Below are positions 25,685 to 34,125 of a stretch of 64,000 nt of DNA, in pieces. The notes beneath the pieces are model-generated. The model made no database searches, was not told the origin of the DNA, and saw nothing but the letters and a program-made list of their open reading frames with translations. The DNA is from Pedobacter zeae (lineage in GTDB: Bacteria > Bacteroidota > Bacteroidia > Sphingobacteriales > Sphingobacteriaceae). The position numbers were made by a program, and so were the translations under genes. Each line of letters opens with the position of its first letter. Within the stretch, counting starts at the first letter, position 1. Location: contig NZ_JACIEF010000001.1 in assembly GCF_014196715.1 (NCBI RefSeq), positions 1 through 64,000 of the forward strand. The letters run 5' to 3'.

Positions 25685-28600
25685 ATGAGTGGTGCGCAGA
25701 GAATTATATTTTTAATTGGATTAATTTCTTCGCTATGCGCCAAAGCGCAAACTAAAGTTACTTTAAATTTTACCGACGCAAGCTTTGAAAAGGTAATAGA
25801 GGCGATACAACGGCAAACTGTTTATCATTTTGCCTATGGCGAGTCTAAAATACTCCAGCACCAGGTATCTGTTAAGGTAGAAAAAGAAGAGGCCATAAAA
25901 GTCATCGGTCAATTGCTGCTCCACAGTGGTTATACCTATACTGTACTTCCCAATAATTTAATTGTAATCAGAAAAAATACCGAGGTGAAAACGGGATCAG
26001 ACAGTGTCCGTTTTTTAAAAGAGGTCGTAATTACGGCTTTGGGTATCGAAAAAGATAACCGGAAAGTGGGTTATGCCCTCACCACTATTAAGGGGAGTTC
26101 TATTGCCAAAGCAAGGGAAAGCAATATGATGATGATGTTGCAGGGCAGGGTAGCCGGACTAAATATTGCAGGAATAAACGGCGGCCCGGGGTCTGCGGCA
26201 CGTATACTGATCCGTGGGGTTTCCAGCATGACGGCTGCCTCCCCGTTATTTATCGTAAACGGGGTACCCATTGATAACAGCATCAGGGGAAGTGCAAACG
26301 AATATGGCGGAGCCGATTATGGCGACGGCATCAGTAATATTAACCCGGATGATATTGAAACGATTACCATACTGAAAGGCTCGGCTGCTTCAGCTTTATA
26401 CGGTGCAAGGGCAGCAAACGGGGTAATTCTCATTAACTTAAAAAGTGGTGGGGAAAATGGCAAACCAAAGCTGGAGTACAATACAAATTTAACATTTGAT
26501 GTGCCGGTTAATTCAACAGGTTTTCAATATTTGTATGGGCAGGGGGCTCAGAATAAACGTCCTGCCGATCTGTCCAACGCCATTTCTACCGGTTTATTAA
26601 GCTGGGGCGAAATAATGGATGGCCGGCTAACTGCGCAGGTTGATGGTTCTATGCGGCCATATTCGCCTGTTAAAAACAATATCCAAACTTTTTACCGCAC
26701 TGCTCCGGCATTTATCAATACCCTTTCGGTAGTTGGCGGAAATACCCGTAATAATTACCGCGTTTCGGTATCTAATTTAGATTACAGTTCTATCTTAACC
26801 AATGGCGCATTAAATCGAAAAACATTAAACCTTTATGGTATGGTGGCACTAAGCCCTAAACTATCGCTGAGTTTTACTGGAAATTACATTTACGAAAGAA
26901 ATAAGAACAAAAGTTACCTCAGCGATGGTCCATTAAATGCAAATTATGGCATTTCGGCGCTTGCCACGAGTTTAGACCAATCGATGCTGGCTCCTGGTTT
27001 TGATGCACAAACAGGCTTTGAAACCCGGTGGAATGCAGATGAATATAAAACCAACCCGTATTTTTTAATGAACAAACAGGCCGATTATGCCAACAGGAAC
27101 CGCTACATCACTTCGGCCGTGTTAAATTATAAGCTGGCCAGCTGGGCCTCACTTCAGGGCCGGATAGGTTACGATTCGAGTAAAGACGAGGTGGTGAGTA
27201 TTCTGCCTACCGGGATCGCATTTTCGATTAACAGGCAGGGCGGAATGAATGCTTACGATCAGAACCAAACTTCAGAACTGAATAGCGATATTTTGTTCAG
27301 CGCCAGCCGGAACCTCAGCGATAAATGGAATCTCGAATTTTCGGCAGGTGCAAATTACCGGGAAAGGAGGGGCAATAGTGTAAAACTGAAAGGATCGCAG
27401 TTTAAAGTCCCTTACCTGTATATTCCCGAAAACCTGGTTACCAGTACAAAAACAATGGCCATATCTAAAATTGTGACCGAATCGGCCTATTACACGGCCG
27501 ATGTAAGCTATCAGCGTTATCTTAATTTCTCTGTTACAGGGCGTTACGATATTTATTCTACCCTGCCGGCAAACAACCGGGGCATATTTGTACCCGGTGT
27601 ATCAGGAAGTTTTATTTTTTCAGACCTTTTGAATCTAAAAGATTTGGATTTTGGTAAACTGCGCCTGGATTTTGCCAAAACCAGCGGCGAGCCCATTGTA
27701 CCCTATACCACACAAATTTATTATACCGTAGATAATCAGGTAAACGGTACTCCTGTTGGCGGTTTTTCAGGCGATTTACCCAACTATAATTTAAAGCCCT
27801 TTACCTTAAACGAAATAGAAGCAGGCCTCGATCTTAAGTTTTTCAATAGCCGTATCGATATCGATTTTACCTATTTTAACCGCACCACCCGGAATGAAAT
27901 CATTAATGCAAAGCAATCTGTTACCACAGGTTTTACTTCGGCTTACGTTAACCTGGGTGAAACCCGTAATGCAGGAATGGAACTTGCAATAGGATACACA
28001 CCCATTCTAACTGCAACCAGCAAATGGAAGGTTAATTTTAATTTAACCAAGGTAAAAAATACGCTGCTTTCTATCGACGGAAATAGTAATTATACCCTTA
28101 CCGGTACATACAGGCCCTTAAATGCGAATACAGCACTTGTGGTAGGCAAACCCATTACGCAAATTATGGCTTATGATTACCTGCATGATGCCAATGGGAA
28201 TGTTGTTATCGGATCGGATGGAATACCCAAGAGAGGTAATTTTATCCCAATGGGTGGTACCATGCCTACTTTATACGGAGGAATTACCAATAGTTTTAAC
28301 TACGGGCAATTCAGTTTTTCTTTCCTGATCGATTACCGCTTCGGCAATAAAATTTTATCGGCAACAGAATATTACAGTTATGTGCTCGGTTTAAACCAGG
28401 CTACTTTGCCAGGCAGGGAAACAGGCATTGTGGCCAATGGAGTGATGGAAAACGGGCAAAAAAATACCATTAATGTTCCGGCTTATGCCTATTACCCCGA
28501 GCTGGCTACCAATATTTCGGCCCTATCAGTACTTAATGGTAGTTTTATTAAAGTGAGGCAGGCAACAATTGGCTACGCCTTTAATGAACGTTTCCTGAAA

Positions 28601-28786
28601 AGAACCCCATTTAGTGGTGTAGAGATCGACCTGGTGGCCCGGAACCTGTTTACGCTGCTTAAATATACGAAAAACATAGATCCTGAATCGCAGTTTTCTC
28701 CAACACTTGGTTACGCAGGAATAGAAGGGGCCTCATTACCGGCAACGCGGATGTTTGGGATTAATTTTAATTTTAAATTCAGGTAA
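25685..28786 (+). CDS. SusC/RagA transporter with STN signalling domain (second pair)
   Basis: The 1033-residue outer-membrane transducer has a signal peptide (cut after AKA near residue 21), an STN domain (about 23-97, LNFTDASFEKVIEAIQRQTV) that should contact FecR in the periplasm, then almost directly the plug (LFIVNGVPIDNS, NPDDIETITILKGSAASALYG) and the barrel ending GINFNFKFR. The carboxypeptidase-like domain usually found before the plug is missing or reduced to a short linker. It is the probable receptor of the sigma/FecR pair and forms a transporter with the SusD encoded ten bases downstream. Its ligand is unknown. Confidence 0.93.
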   Translation: MSGAQRIIFLIGLISSLCAKAQTKVTLNFTDASFEKVIEAIQRQTVYHFAYGESKILQHQVSVKVEKEEAIKVIGQLLLHSGYTYTVLPNNLIVIRKNTEVKTGSDSVRFLKEVVITALGIEKDNRKVGYALTTIKGSSIAKARESNMMMMLQGRVAGLNIAGINGGPGSAARILIRGVSSMTAASPLFIVNGVPIDNSIRGSANEYGGADYGDGISNINPDDIETITILKGSAASALYGARAANGVILINLKSGGENGKPKLEYNTNLTFDVPVNSTGFQYLYGQGAQNKRPADLSNAISTGLLSWGEIMDGRLTAQVDGSMRPYSPVKNNIQTFYRTAPAFINTLSVVGGNTRNNYRVSVSNLDYSSILTNGALNRKTLNLYGMVALSPKLSLSFTGNYIYERNKNKSYLSDGPLNANYGISALATSLDQSMLAPGFDAQTGFETRWNADEYKTNPYFLMNKQADYANRNRYITSAVLNYKLASWASLQGRIGYDSSKDEVVSILPTGIAFSINRQGGMNAYDQNQTSELNSDILFSASRNLSDKWNLEFSAGANYRERRGNSVKLKGSQFKVPYLYIPENLVTSTKTMAISKIVTESAYYTADVSYQRYLNFSVTGRYDIYSTLPANNRGIFVPGVSGSFIFSDLLNLKDLDFGKLRLDFAKTSGEPIVPYTTQIYYTVDNQVNGTPVGGFSGDLPNYNLKPFTLNEIEAGLDLKFFNSRIDIDFTYFNRTTRNEIINAKQSVTTGFTSAYVNLGETRNAGMELAIGYTPILTATSKWKVNFNLTKVKNTLLSIDGNSNYTLTGTYRPLNANTALVVGKPITQIMAYDYLHDANGNVVIGSDGIPKRGNFIPMGGTMPTLYGGITNSFNYGQFSFSFLIDYRFGNKILSATEYYSYVLGLNQATLPGRETGIVANGVMENGQKNTINVPAYAYYPELATNISALSVLNGSFIKVRQATIGYAFNERFLKRTPFSGVEIDLVARNLFTLLKYTKNIDPESQFSPTLGYAGIEGASLPATRMFGINFNFKFR

Positions 28787-28795
28787 GGATTAATC

Positions 28796-30391
28796 ATGAG
28801 AAAATTGCATATAATCGGTTTTTTAGCCCTGGTTTTAATGGGCAGTTGTTCTAAAACAGCTTTGGATCAGATCAATACCGACCCGACCAAACTTACTGAA
28901 AGCAATTACGATCCTAATAGCCTGCTTGCACAGGCACAGTTAAAATATGCCAATTTGGGTTATTACCAGCTTTTGTACCAAAGTACGATGACGCAGTTAC
29001 TGGCCTCAACCTATTATTATTACAACAATGGCGATAAATATATCAATGTGGGTAGTTTTACCGATTATCAGGGACGTATTTTTGATGAAGGGTATACGGA
29101 TGCTTCCTACATCAGGGAGATGCAAAGACTGGCCAGATTAAAGGATCCGGAAGCATATCAAAATCTAATCGCAATAGGCGATATGATGTTCGTGCTGGTT
29201 TTACAAAGAATTACCGATACCTATGGCGATGTACCTTACTCGCAGGCGGTTAAAGCAATGCAGGGCATTAAGTATCCGGTTTATGACCGCCAGGAGGATA
29301 TTTATGCCCGGATGCTGGCTGACCTTGAAGAGGCCATCGCCAGATTGGACACAGAAAAACCCGGGCCTACAGCCGATCTTTTTTACAAGGGCGACATTAG
29401 CAAATGGAAAAGGTTTGGGTATTCTCTAATGCTTAGACTGGCCATGCGATTAACCAAAGTTGATCCGGAAAAAGCCAGGATATGGACTGAAAAAGCTGCT
29501 GGCAAAACCTTTACCGGCATTAATGACAATGCGATCCTTTTAACTGATGCTTCATCTTTTAATAGCCAGAATGGAACATCACTTGCCTTAAGAACCTATT
29601 CAGATTACCTGGAGGTTCGCTGGAGCAAAACCTTAATTGACCAATTACGGAACAGCAGCGACCCCAGGCTGGGCATTATAGGCGAAATACCGAAAGATGG
29701 CCTGGCTAAAAATGCAGACCAGAATCTGGCTGGAAATACAGATGCAACCATTCAGCTGGGGCTGCCAAACGGGTACGACCTGCAGGGCGGCGATACCGAT
29801 ATCAGTCGTTCGCCAGGTTATCCCGGTGGTACCGGTAGCGCTAATGATTTTGCCCCACTGGGTAAATATTCGAGGCCGCGCACTGCCTTATACCTTAAAT
29901 TAGGCGGACCGATTTTTATCCTCAGTTATGCTGAAACTGAATTTTTGCTTGCCGAAGCAAAGGTAAGGGGCTGGAACATAAACGGAAATGCAAATCTACA
30001 TTACACGAATGGGATAAGCGGTGCAATACAATCACTGGCACAGCTGGATCCTTTGGCTGCGTTAGATACAAAAAAAATCAGTGATTTTGTAAATCAGAAC
30101 ATGCTTGACGAAAGCAGTACTCAAAATGCACTTAAAGCCATTAATACCCAATATTGGATAGCAACCGGTACCAATTTTAATTTTATAGAAGCCTGGCTAA
30201 ATTGGAAACGAAGCGATTATCCAAAACTTACGCCGGTTAATTATAAAGGTAATGTAACCCAGGGTACTATACCAAGAAGGTTAATTTACCTTTCGACAGA
30301 AATTCTGAATAACCCGCAGAACTATAAAGATGCAGTAGCGCGGTTAACGGGTGGCGATGTTCTTACAGCAAGGGTTTGGTGGGACAAGTAA
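28796..30391 (+). CDS. SusD-like surface lipoprotein (second pair)
   Basis: The 531-residue SusD-like_2 family lipoprotein has Cys19 in LVLMGSCSKTALDQINTDP. The family segments ITDTYGDVPYSQA, WKRFGYSLMLRLAMRL and NFIEAWLNWKRSDYPKL are present. It is partnered with the STN-containing SusC immediately upstream and shares little residue identity with the first SusD of the window, so the two pairs probably bind different ligands. No enzyme gene follows on this strand, and the convergent membrane-protein gene ends the cluster. Confidence 0.92.
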   Translation: MRKLHIIGFLALVLMGSCSKTALDQINTDPTKLTESNYDPNSLLAQAQLKYANLGYYQLLYQSTMTQLLASTYYYYNNGDKYINVGSFTDYQGRIFDEGYTDASYIREMQRLARLKDPEAYQNLIAIGDMMFVLVLQRITDTYGDVPYSQAVKAMQGIKYPVYDRQEDIYARMLADLEEAIARLDTEKPGPTADLFYKGDISKWKRFGYSLMLRLAMRLTKVDPEKARIWTEKAAGKTFTGINDNAILLTDASSFNSQNGTSLALRTYSDYLEVRWSKTLIDQLRNSSDPRLGIIGEIPKDGLAKNADQNLAGNTDATIQLGLPNGYDLQGGDTDISRSPGYPGGTGSANDFAPLGKYSRPRTALYLKLGGPIFILSYAETEFLLAEAKVRGWNINGNANLHYTNGISGAIQSLAQLDPLAALDTKKISDFVNQNMLDESSTQNALKAINTQYWIATGTNFNFIEAWLNWKRSDYPKLTPVNYKGNVTQGTIPRRLIYLSTEILNNPQNYKDAVARLTGGDVLTARVWWDK

Positions 30392-30421
30392 AAACCAAAT
30401 AATTAATACCTCATAGGACTG

Positions 30422-30670
30422 TTACAGGTATCTGATGTGTGTTTTTTCCTTTCCGCGGTTAATGCCTTTAATCACCAGGTATATACCTGTAAATAAAAGA
30501 ACGGCTGCAATAAACATACCCGCTGCAATCGGCAAAAATATAATTGCAGCATTAAAAAACTCATTCCAGTTTATGTGTAAATAGAAAAAGAAAACCAGCA
30601 ATAAAAAACTTAGTAATATCAAGAAGGCAGCAAAAAAATACAGGGTTCCGGAGGTGGTATTGATTTTCAT
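30422..30670 (-). CDS. small two-helix membrane protein of unknown function
   Basis: This 82-residue protein has two clear membrane helices (about 10-32, YFFAAFLILLSFLLLVFFFYL, and 41-68) and a basic C-terminus (KGINRGKEKTHIRYL). The family is not recognised. It lies between the converging susD and methyltransferase genes and is likely real because hydrophobicity and charge are distributed as in a membrane protein. No partner is evident. Confidence 0.6.
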   Translation of the reverse strand: MKINTTSGTLYFFAAFLILLSFLLLVFFFYLHINWNEFFNAAIIFLPIAAGMFIAAVLLFTGIYLVIKGINRGKEKTHIRYL

Positions 30671-30711
30671 GTGTTTTTAAAATGATTAACAGGTGAAACG
30701 ATCAGCAAGAT

Positions 30712-31614
30712 TTAATGGAGGTAAGGGTTCTGTGGAATGTAGACCAAATGGTAACCATTTTTTTTAAGGAGGCCAATGGTTTGCTCATCAGGGAGCTGTT
30801 TAAAAATAACGGTAGTTAATACCTGTGCAGGTACAAGTTTTAGCTTTACCAGCGTATCAGCAAGAAACTTCTTCATTTTGATCAGGAAAAATTGCTTATT
30901 GCAGAGGTCTGTCGATATCGATTCTGCTCCCTTAAACCAGTAATTTGGATTAATTTTTTTAAAGGCAACCATTGGTAAGCCTAAACCTGCAGCCAGTTTT
31001 TCAAATTCGCGTTCAGAAACTTTGTATACAAAATTTCCAACGGGCTCGAATGAAAACCGGTTTTTCCACAATTTATTTAAAAAAGGGGCATTCCGGGAAA
31101 AAATATTGCTTAACATTAATAACAGCGGCATTTTAGCAATGGGATCTTGTGGTTCTATTACCACCACACCTAGTTTGGCCACCCTGATCATCTCGTACAT
31201 AGCAACATAAGGTCTCGGAAAATGGTGGTAAGACTCTTTACAAAGTACAAAATCGAAACTGTTATCATGCTGTGTGAGTTTTTCTGCGTTTTCTGCCACA
31301 CAGGCATTAATAATCCCTTCTTTTAATGCAACGGTTAAAAAATCGGTATTAAGATCGGTTGCCAGTACATGGTTGCCGGATTGCAGGATGTATTGTGCAT
31401 CAAATCCGTAGGCATCTCCAACAGTGAGCCAATTCAGGTGTTTTTTGGTCAGGAGTGGGTCGAGACAACTGAAAAATAGCTGCTGAAGCCAGCTGGCAAC
31501 ATTATTTTTTCCTGTAGCCTTTATCTTTTCATAATGATCGCTTTTAGCACTTTCGGATGGGAAATGTACATTGTACCATTCGTTGTGTCGGTTATAGCTT
31601 TCATTGTGGCGCAT
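30712..31614 (-). CDS. class I SAM-dependent methyltransferase
   Basis: The 300-residue protein has a Rossmann methyltransferase fold: LNWLTVGDAYGFDAQYIL (SAM-binding motif I, in the slightly unusual form TVGDAYG), LATDLNTDFL (motif II) and DFVLCKESYHHFPRP followed by VVVIEPQDP. The substrate is unknown. MRHNESYNRHNEWYNVH at 31614 is chosen over an ATG 13 codons earlier because homologous methyltransferases of this sort begin near the YNRHNEWY segment and the earlier codons look non-coding. It stands alone and diverges from the next sigma-factor gene, so no pathway link can be offered. Confidence 0.85.
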   Translation of the reverse strand: MRHNESYNRHNEWYNVHFPSESAKSDHYEKIKATGKNNVASWLQQLFFSCLDPLLTKKHLNWLTVGDAYGFDAQYILQSGNHVLATDLNTDFLTVALKEGIINACVAENAEKLTQHDNSFDFVLCKESYHHFPRPYVAMYEMIRVAKLGVVVIEPQDPIAKMPLLLMLSNIFSRNAPFLNKLWKNRFSFEPVGNFVYKVSEREFEKLAAGLGLPMVAFKKINPNYWFKGAESISTDLCNKQFFLIKMKKFLADTLVKLKLVPAQVLTTVIFKQLPDEQTIGLLKKNGYHLVYIPQNPYLH

Positions 31615-31775
31615 AATTTTCTGATTTATAGAGTATACGGCCCCACCAGCCAAAACGCTTGGTAGAAAAATAAAATGCAGAAATAAAAAATAAATTAATT
31701 TTAACCCAGCGTTTTTAATACCTACTGCGTAACCTTATTAGCATACGATGAAAAACCGCTTACCGAACCAAATGG

Positions 31776-32351
31776 ATGAACCTTTTTTTTAAGCAGAATA
31801 CTAAACTAATCAAAGGTTGTAAAGCCAATGAACGGCAGGCGCAGGAGGGTCTTTATAAACTTTACTATGCAGACATGCTGCGTATTTGTCTTCGTTATTT
31901 AAAATCAGACGACCTGGCACAAGATGCATTAAATGTTGGCTTTTTGAAGGTTTTTCAAAACATCCAAACTTTTGATGCTAATAAAGGAGCATTTGGTGCC
32001 TGGATAAGAACTGTAATGGTGAGGTCGTGCATCGATATAAGCCGTAGAGAGGCAAAGTTTAATGAAACAATCAATCAGGATGAGATTGAAGAAATTTTTA
32101 TCCAGCCATCGGTTTTAGATCAACTTTTTGTAGAAGATCTCCTGAAATTAATAAGGCAATTGCCTACAGCTACTCAGCTGGTGTTTAACCTTTCGGTGAT
32201 AGACGGCTATTCACATAAAGAAATTGGAGAACATTTGAATATTACCGAGAGCACCTCAAGGTGGCACCTCACAGAAGCAAAGAAACAGTTGAGGAAAATG
32301 TTAGTTTCCCCGGCCATTGATAAACCAACTGAAAACACAAAAACGAAATGA
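31776..32351 (+). CDS. ECF sigma factor (sigma-70 family)
   Basis: The 191-residue protein has region 2 (EGLYKLYYADMLRICLRYL, DLAQDALNVGFLKVFQNI, FGAWIRTVMVRSCIDISRR) and region 4 (LPTATQLVFNLSVIDGYSHKE, ITESTSRWHLTEAKKQLRK). Its stop overlaps the next gene by four bases (ATGA), so both are made together. The neighbour carries an anti-sigma-like N-terminus, so the pair is probably a self-contained envelope stress or surface-sensing switch. Its target promoter is not known. Confidence 0.92.
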   Translation: MNLFFKQNTKLIKGCKANERQAQEGLYKLYYADMLRICLRYLKSDDLAQDALNVGFLKVFQNIQTFDANKGAFGAWIRTVMVRSCIDISRREAKFNETINQDEIEEIFIQPSVLDQLFVEDLLKLIRQLPTATQLVFNLSVIDGYSHKEIGEHLNITESTSRWHLTEAKKQLRKMLVSPAIDKPTENTKTK

Positions 32352-33850
32352 GAAATTCAGCATGGTATCATAAACTCTGGCGAAATAAATTCGATAGTTT
32401 TCCGGTTAAGGATACTCCGGATGCCGCATGGACGGGTATGCACAAGTTACTTAACGAGCAGATGCCGGTCAGTACAGCAGGTGGCCACGGACCTCATGTA
32501 TCAACAGGGGCGAAATTGTTCAAAATAATTGGTTATACGCTATCTGTTGCGGTTACAGCTTCCACGGTTGGTTATTTCGCCGTTCTGAAACCAAAAAATA
32601 AACAGAAAGAACTCAAAAAGAAGATCAAGCCCATCCTGGTAGATTCAACACCTGTGGATAGCAACAAGGTGTTACATTATAATGAAATAGTTGATAAAAC
32701 GCTAATTAAGGACAGCACTACGGGGACAGGCGATTCAGTAAATGTGACTGCAGAGCGAGATAAAGCAGTTGACCCTACTGCAGCTGAGCTTTTAAAACAG
32801 GCTATGCGTATGGAAAATATAACTTCATCTGCTGCTAAATCGAATGCTGTTTCTCCTTTTAAAAACGAGCATGGTGTTACACAAAGGCCAGGTCAGTTTA
32901 AATCATCCGGAAATTTCGGACCGGGAATACTAAAACCTGATTCAAAAGTTGAGGGCCACAGAAATATTGTTCAAGAAGTTGATGGCCAATTTACAAAGGG
33001 TACCAATGTATTACTGGCACCAAAAGGGTTTCAGCAAGGCGATATATTAGCTCATCTTCCTTCATCAGTTTCTATTATAAATCGCAATACAGCTTTACCG
33101 GTTTACAGCTCTAGTGATCTGCAAAATGCCTCATTGGTAAATAGTAATAACAGCAAAGGACGGAATCTCGATCGAACAGATCGCCATACGCTTGACAAAA
33201 ACCAGAAGGTGAAAAATACCAGACCGGGTAAGATTAAAACGACCCAAACTAAACGAGAAGATAAAACCGAGCCAACCTATAATTATGGCATAAGCACCGG
33301 AATGAATGTACAAAAAGACAATAGCAGTTTTTATGCAGGCATATTCGGTACCTGGGCGCTAAATAAGAAATGGAAACTTGCGGTTGGTTTAAATCTCAAC
33401 AGCAATCAAAAAATCGAAGGGCAATTTACTCACCCTAGTTATTACCGTCCGGATTCGTTACCGCCGTTTACCATTACAGCTACGCGAAAAGTGATTACGA
33501 TAGATATCCCGTTAACTGCAGCTTATAAGCTATCCAAACATATCGATCTTAAAGCCGGTCCAATAATTAGTTTTACCGGCAAACCGTCTAAAATAATTAG
33601 CAGATTAAATCCGATTGCCGATCCGCGTGATACGTTATACCACAGCAAGCAGATCGACTCAACCTTGGTTAATACAAATGTTAATAAGATAAACATCGGA
33701 ATAACAGGCGGCATCAGTATTCACGTTAAACAATTTGATATAAATGGCAGCTATCAATGGTTAACACCATACAAGGTGAGCAATAGTTTGGGCTCTTTTA
33801 AACAGATCAATCAGGTGTTTAGGATCGGGGTGGGGTATCGGTTTAGGTAG
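32348..33850 (+). CDS. probable dual-membrane anti-sigma factor with outer-membrane barrel
   Basis: The 500-residue protein starts with a cytoplasmic segment (about 1-56, FPVKDTPDAAWTGMHKLLN) of the kind seen at the front of Bacteroidota anti-sigma proteins, then one inner-membrane helix (about 57-79, LFKIIGYTLSVAVTASTVGY), a basic stop-transfer patch, a disordered linker of about 220 residues and a C-terminal beta-barrel of about 190 residues (NYGISTGMNVQKDNSSFYAG, ending VFRIGVGYRFR). There is no cleavable signal peptide. This would span inner membrane, periplasm and outer membrane. From memory, such dual membrane-spanning anti-sigma factors are known from Bacteroides thetaiotaomicron. Coupling to the upstream sigma gene supports this reading. 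Confidence 0.75.
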   Translation: MRNSAWYHKLWRNKFDSFPVKDTPDAAWTGMHKLLNEQMPVSTAGGHGPHVSTGAKLFKIIGYTLSVAVTASTVGYFAVLKPKNKQKELKKKIKPILVDSTPVDSNKVLHYNEIVDKTLIKDSTTGTGDSVNVTAERDKAVDPTAAELLKQAMRMENITSSAAKSNAVSPFKNEHGVTQRPGQFKSSGNFGPGILKPDSKVEGHRNIVQEVDGQFTKGTNVLLAPKGFQQGDILAHLPSSVSIINRNTALPVYSSSDLQNASLVNSNNSKGRNLDRTDRHTLDKNQKVKNTRPGKIKTTQTKREDKTEPTYNYGISTGMNVQKDNSSFYAGIFGTWALNKKWKLAVGLNLNSNQKIEGQFTHPSYYRPDSLPPFTITATRKVITIDIPLTAAYKLSKHIDLKAGPIISFTGKPSKIISRLNPIADPRDTLYHSKQIDSTLVNTNVNKINIGITGGISIHVKQFDINGSYQWLTPYKVSNSLGSFKQINQVFRIGVGYRFR

Positions 33851-33916
33851 AAACCAGGGATCGATGGGCCAAAGGTCCTTCGCATGCGCCACCATTGACA
33901 GGTCTCTCAGGAATGC

Positions 33917-33974
33917 CGTCATTGCGAGAAGGCTTTTTCAGTCGACGAAGCAATCTTTCATGCCAGTAATGACG
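33917..33974. repeat. intergenic palindromic repeat, family B
   Basis: It opens CGTCATTGCGAGAAGGC, contains CGACGAAGCAATCT and closes AATGACG. Related partial copies lie at 39090-39128 and 47014-47052. Confidence 0.75.
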
Positions 33975-34073
33975 ATTTTTCGGGTAAACCAATACCGTTG
34001 GGTTCTCCTGTCGCTCATCTTGATTTTTATAAAATAAATTATTCCTCAGGATGACAACCAGAGAAATAAACGC

Positions 34074-34110
34074 ATAAAAAATGCCTCCCGAAACCGGGAG
34101 GCATTTTTTA
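34074..34110. terminator. bidirectional terminator between convergent genes
   Basis: ATGCCTCCCG (34081-34090) pairs with CGGGAGGCAT (34095-34104) around AAAC, with an A run before and a T run after. It serves both flanking genes. Confidence 0.9.
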
Positions 34111-34125
34111 TGGATAAGGACTTTC

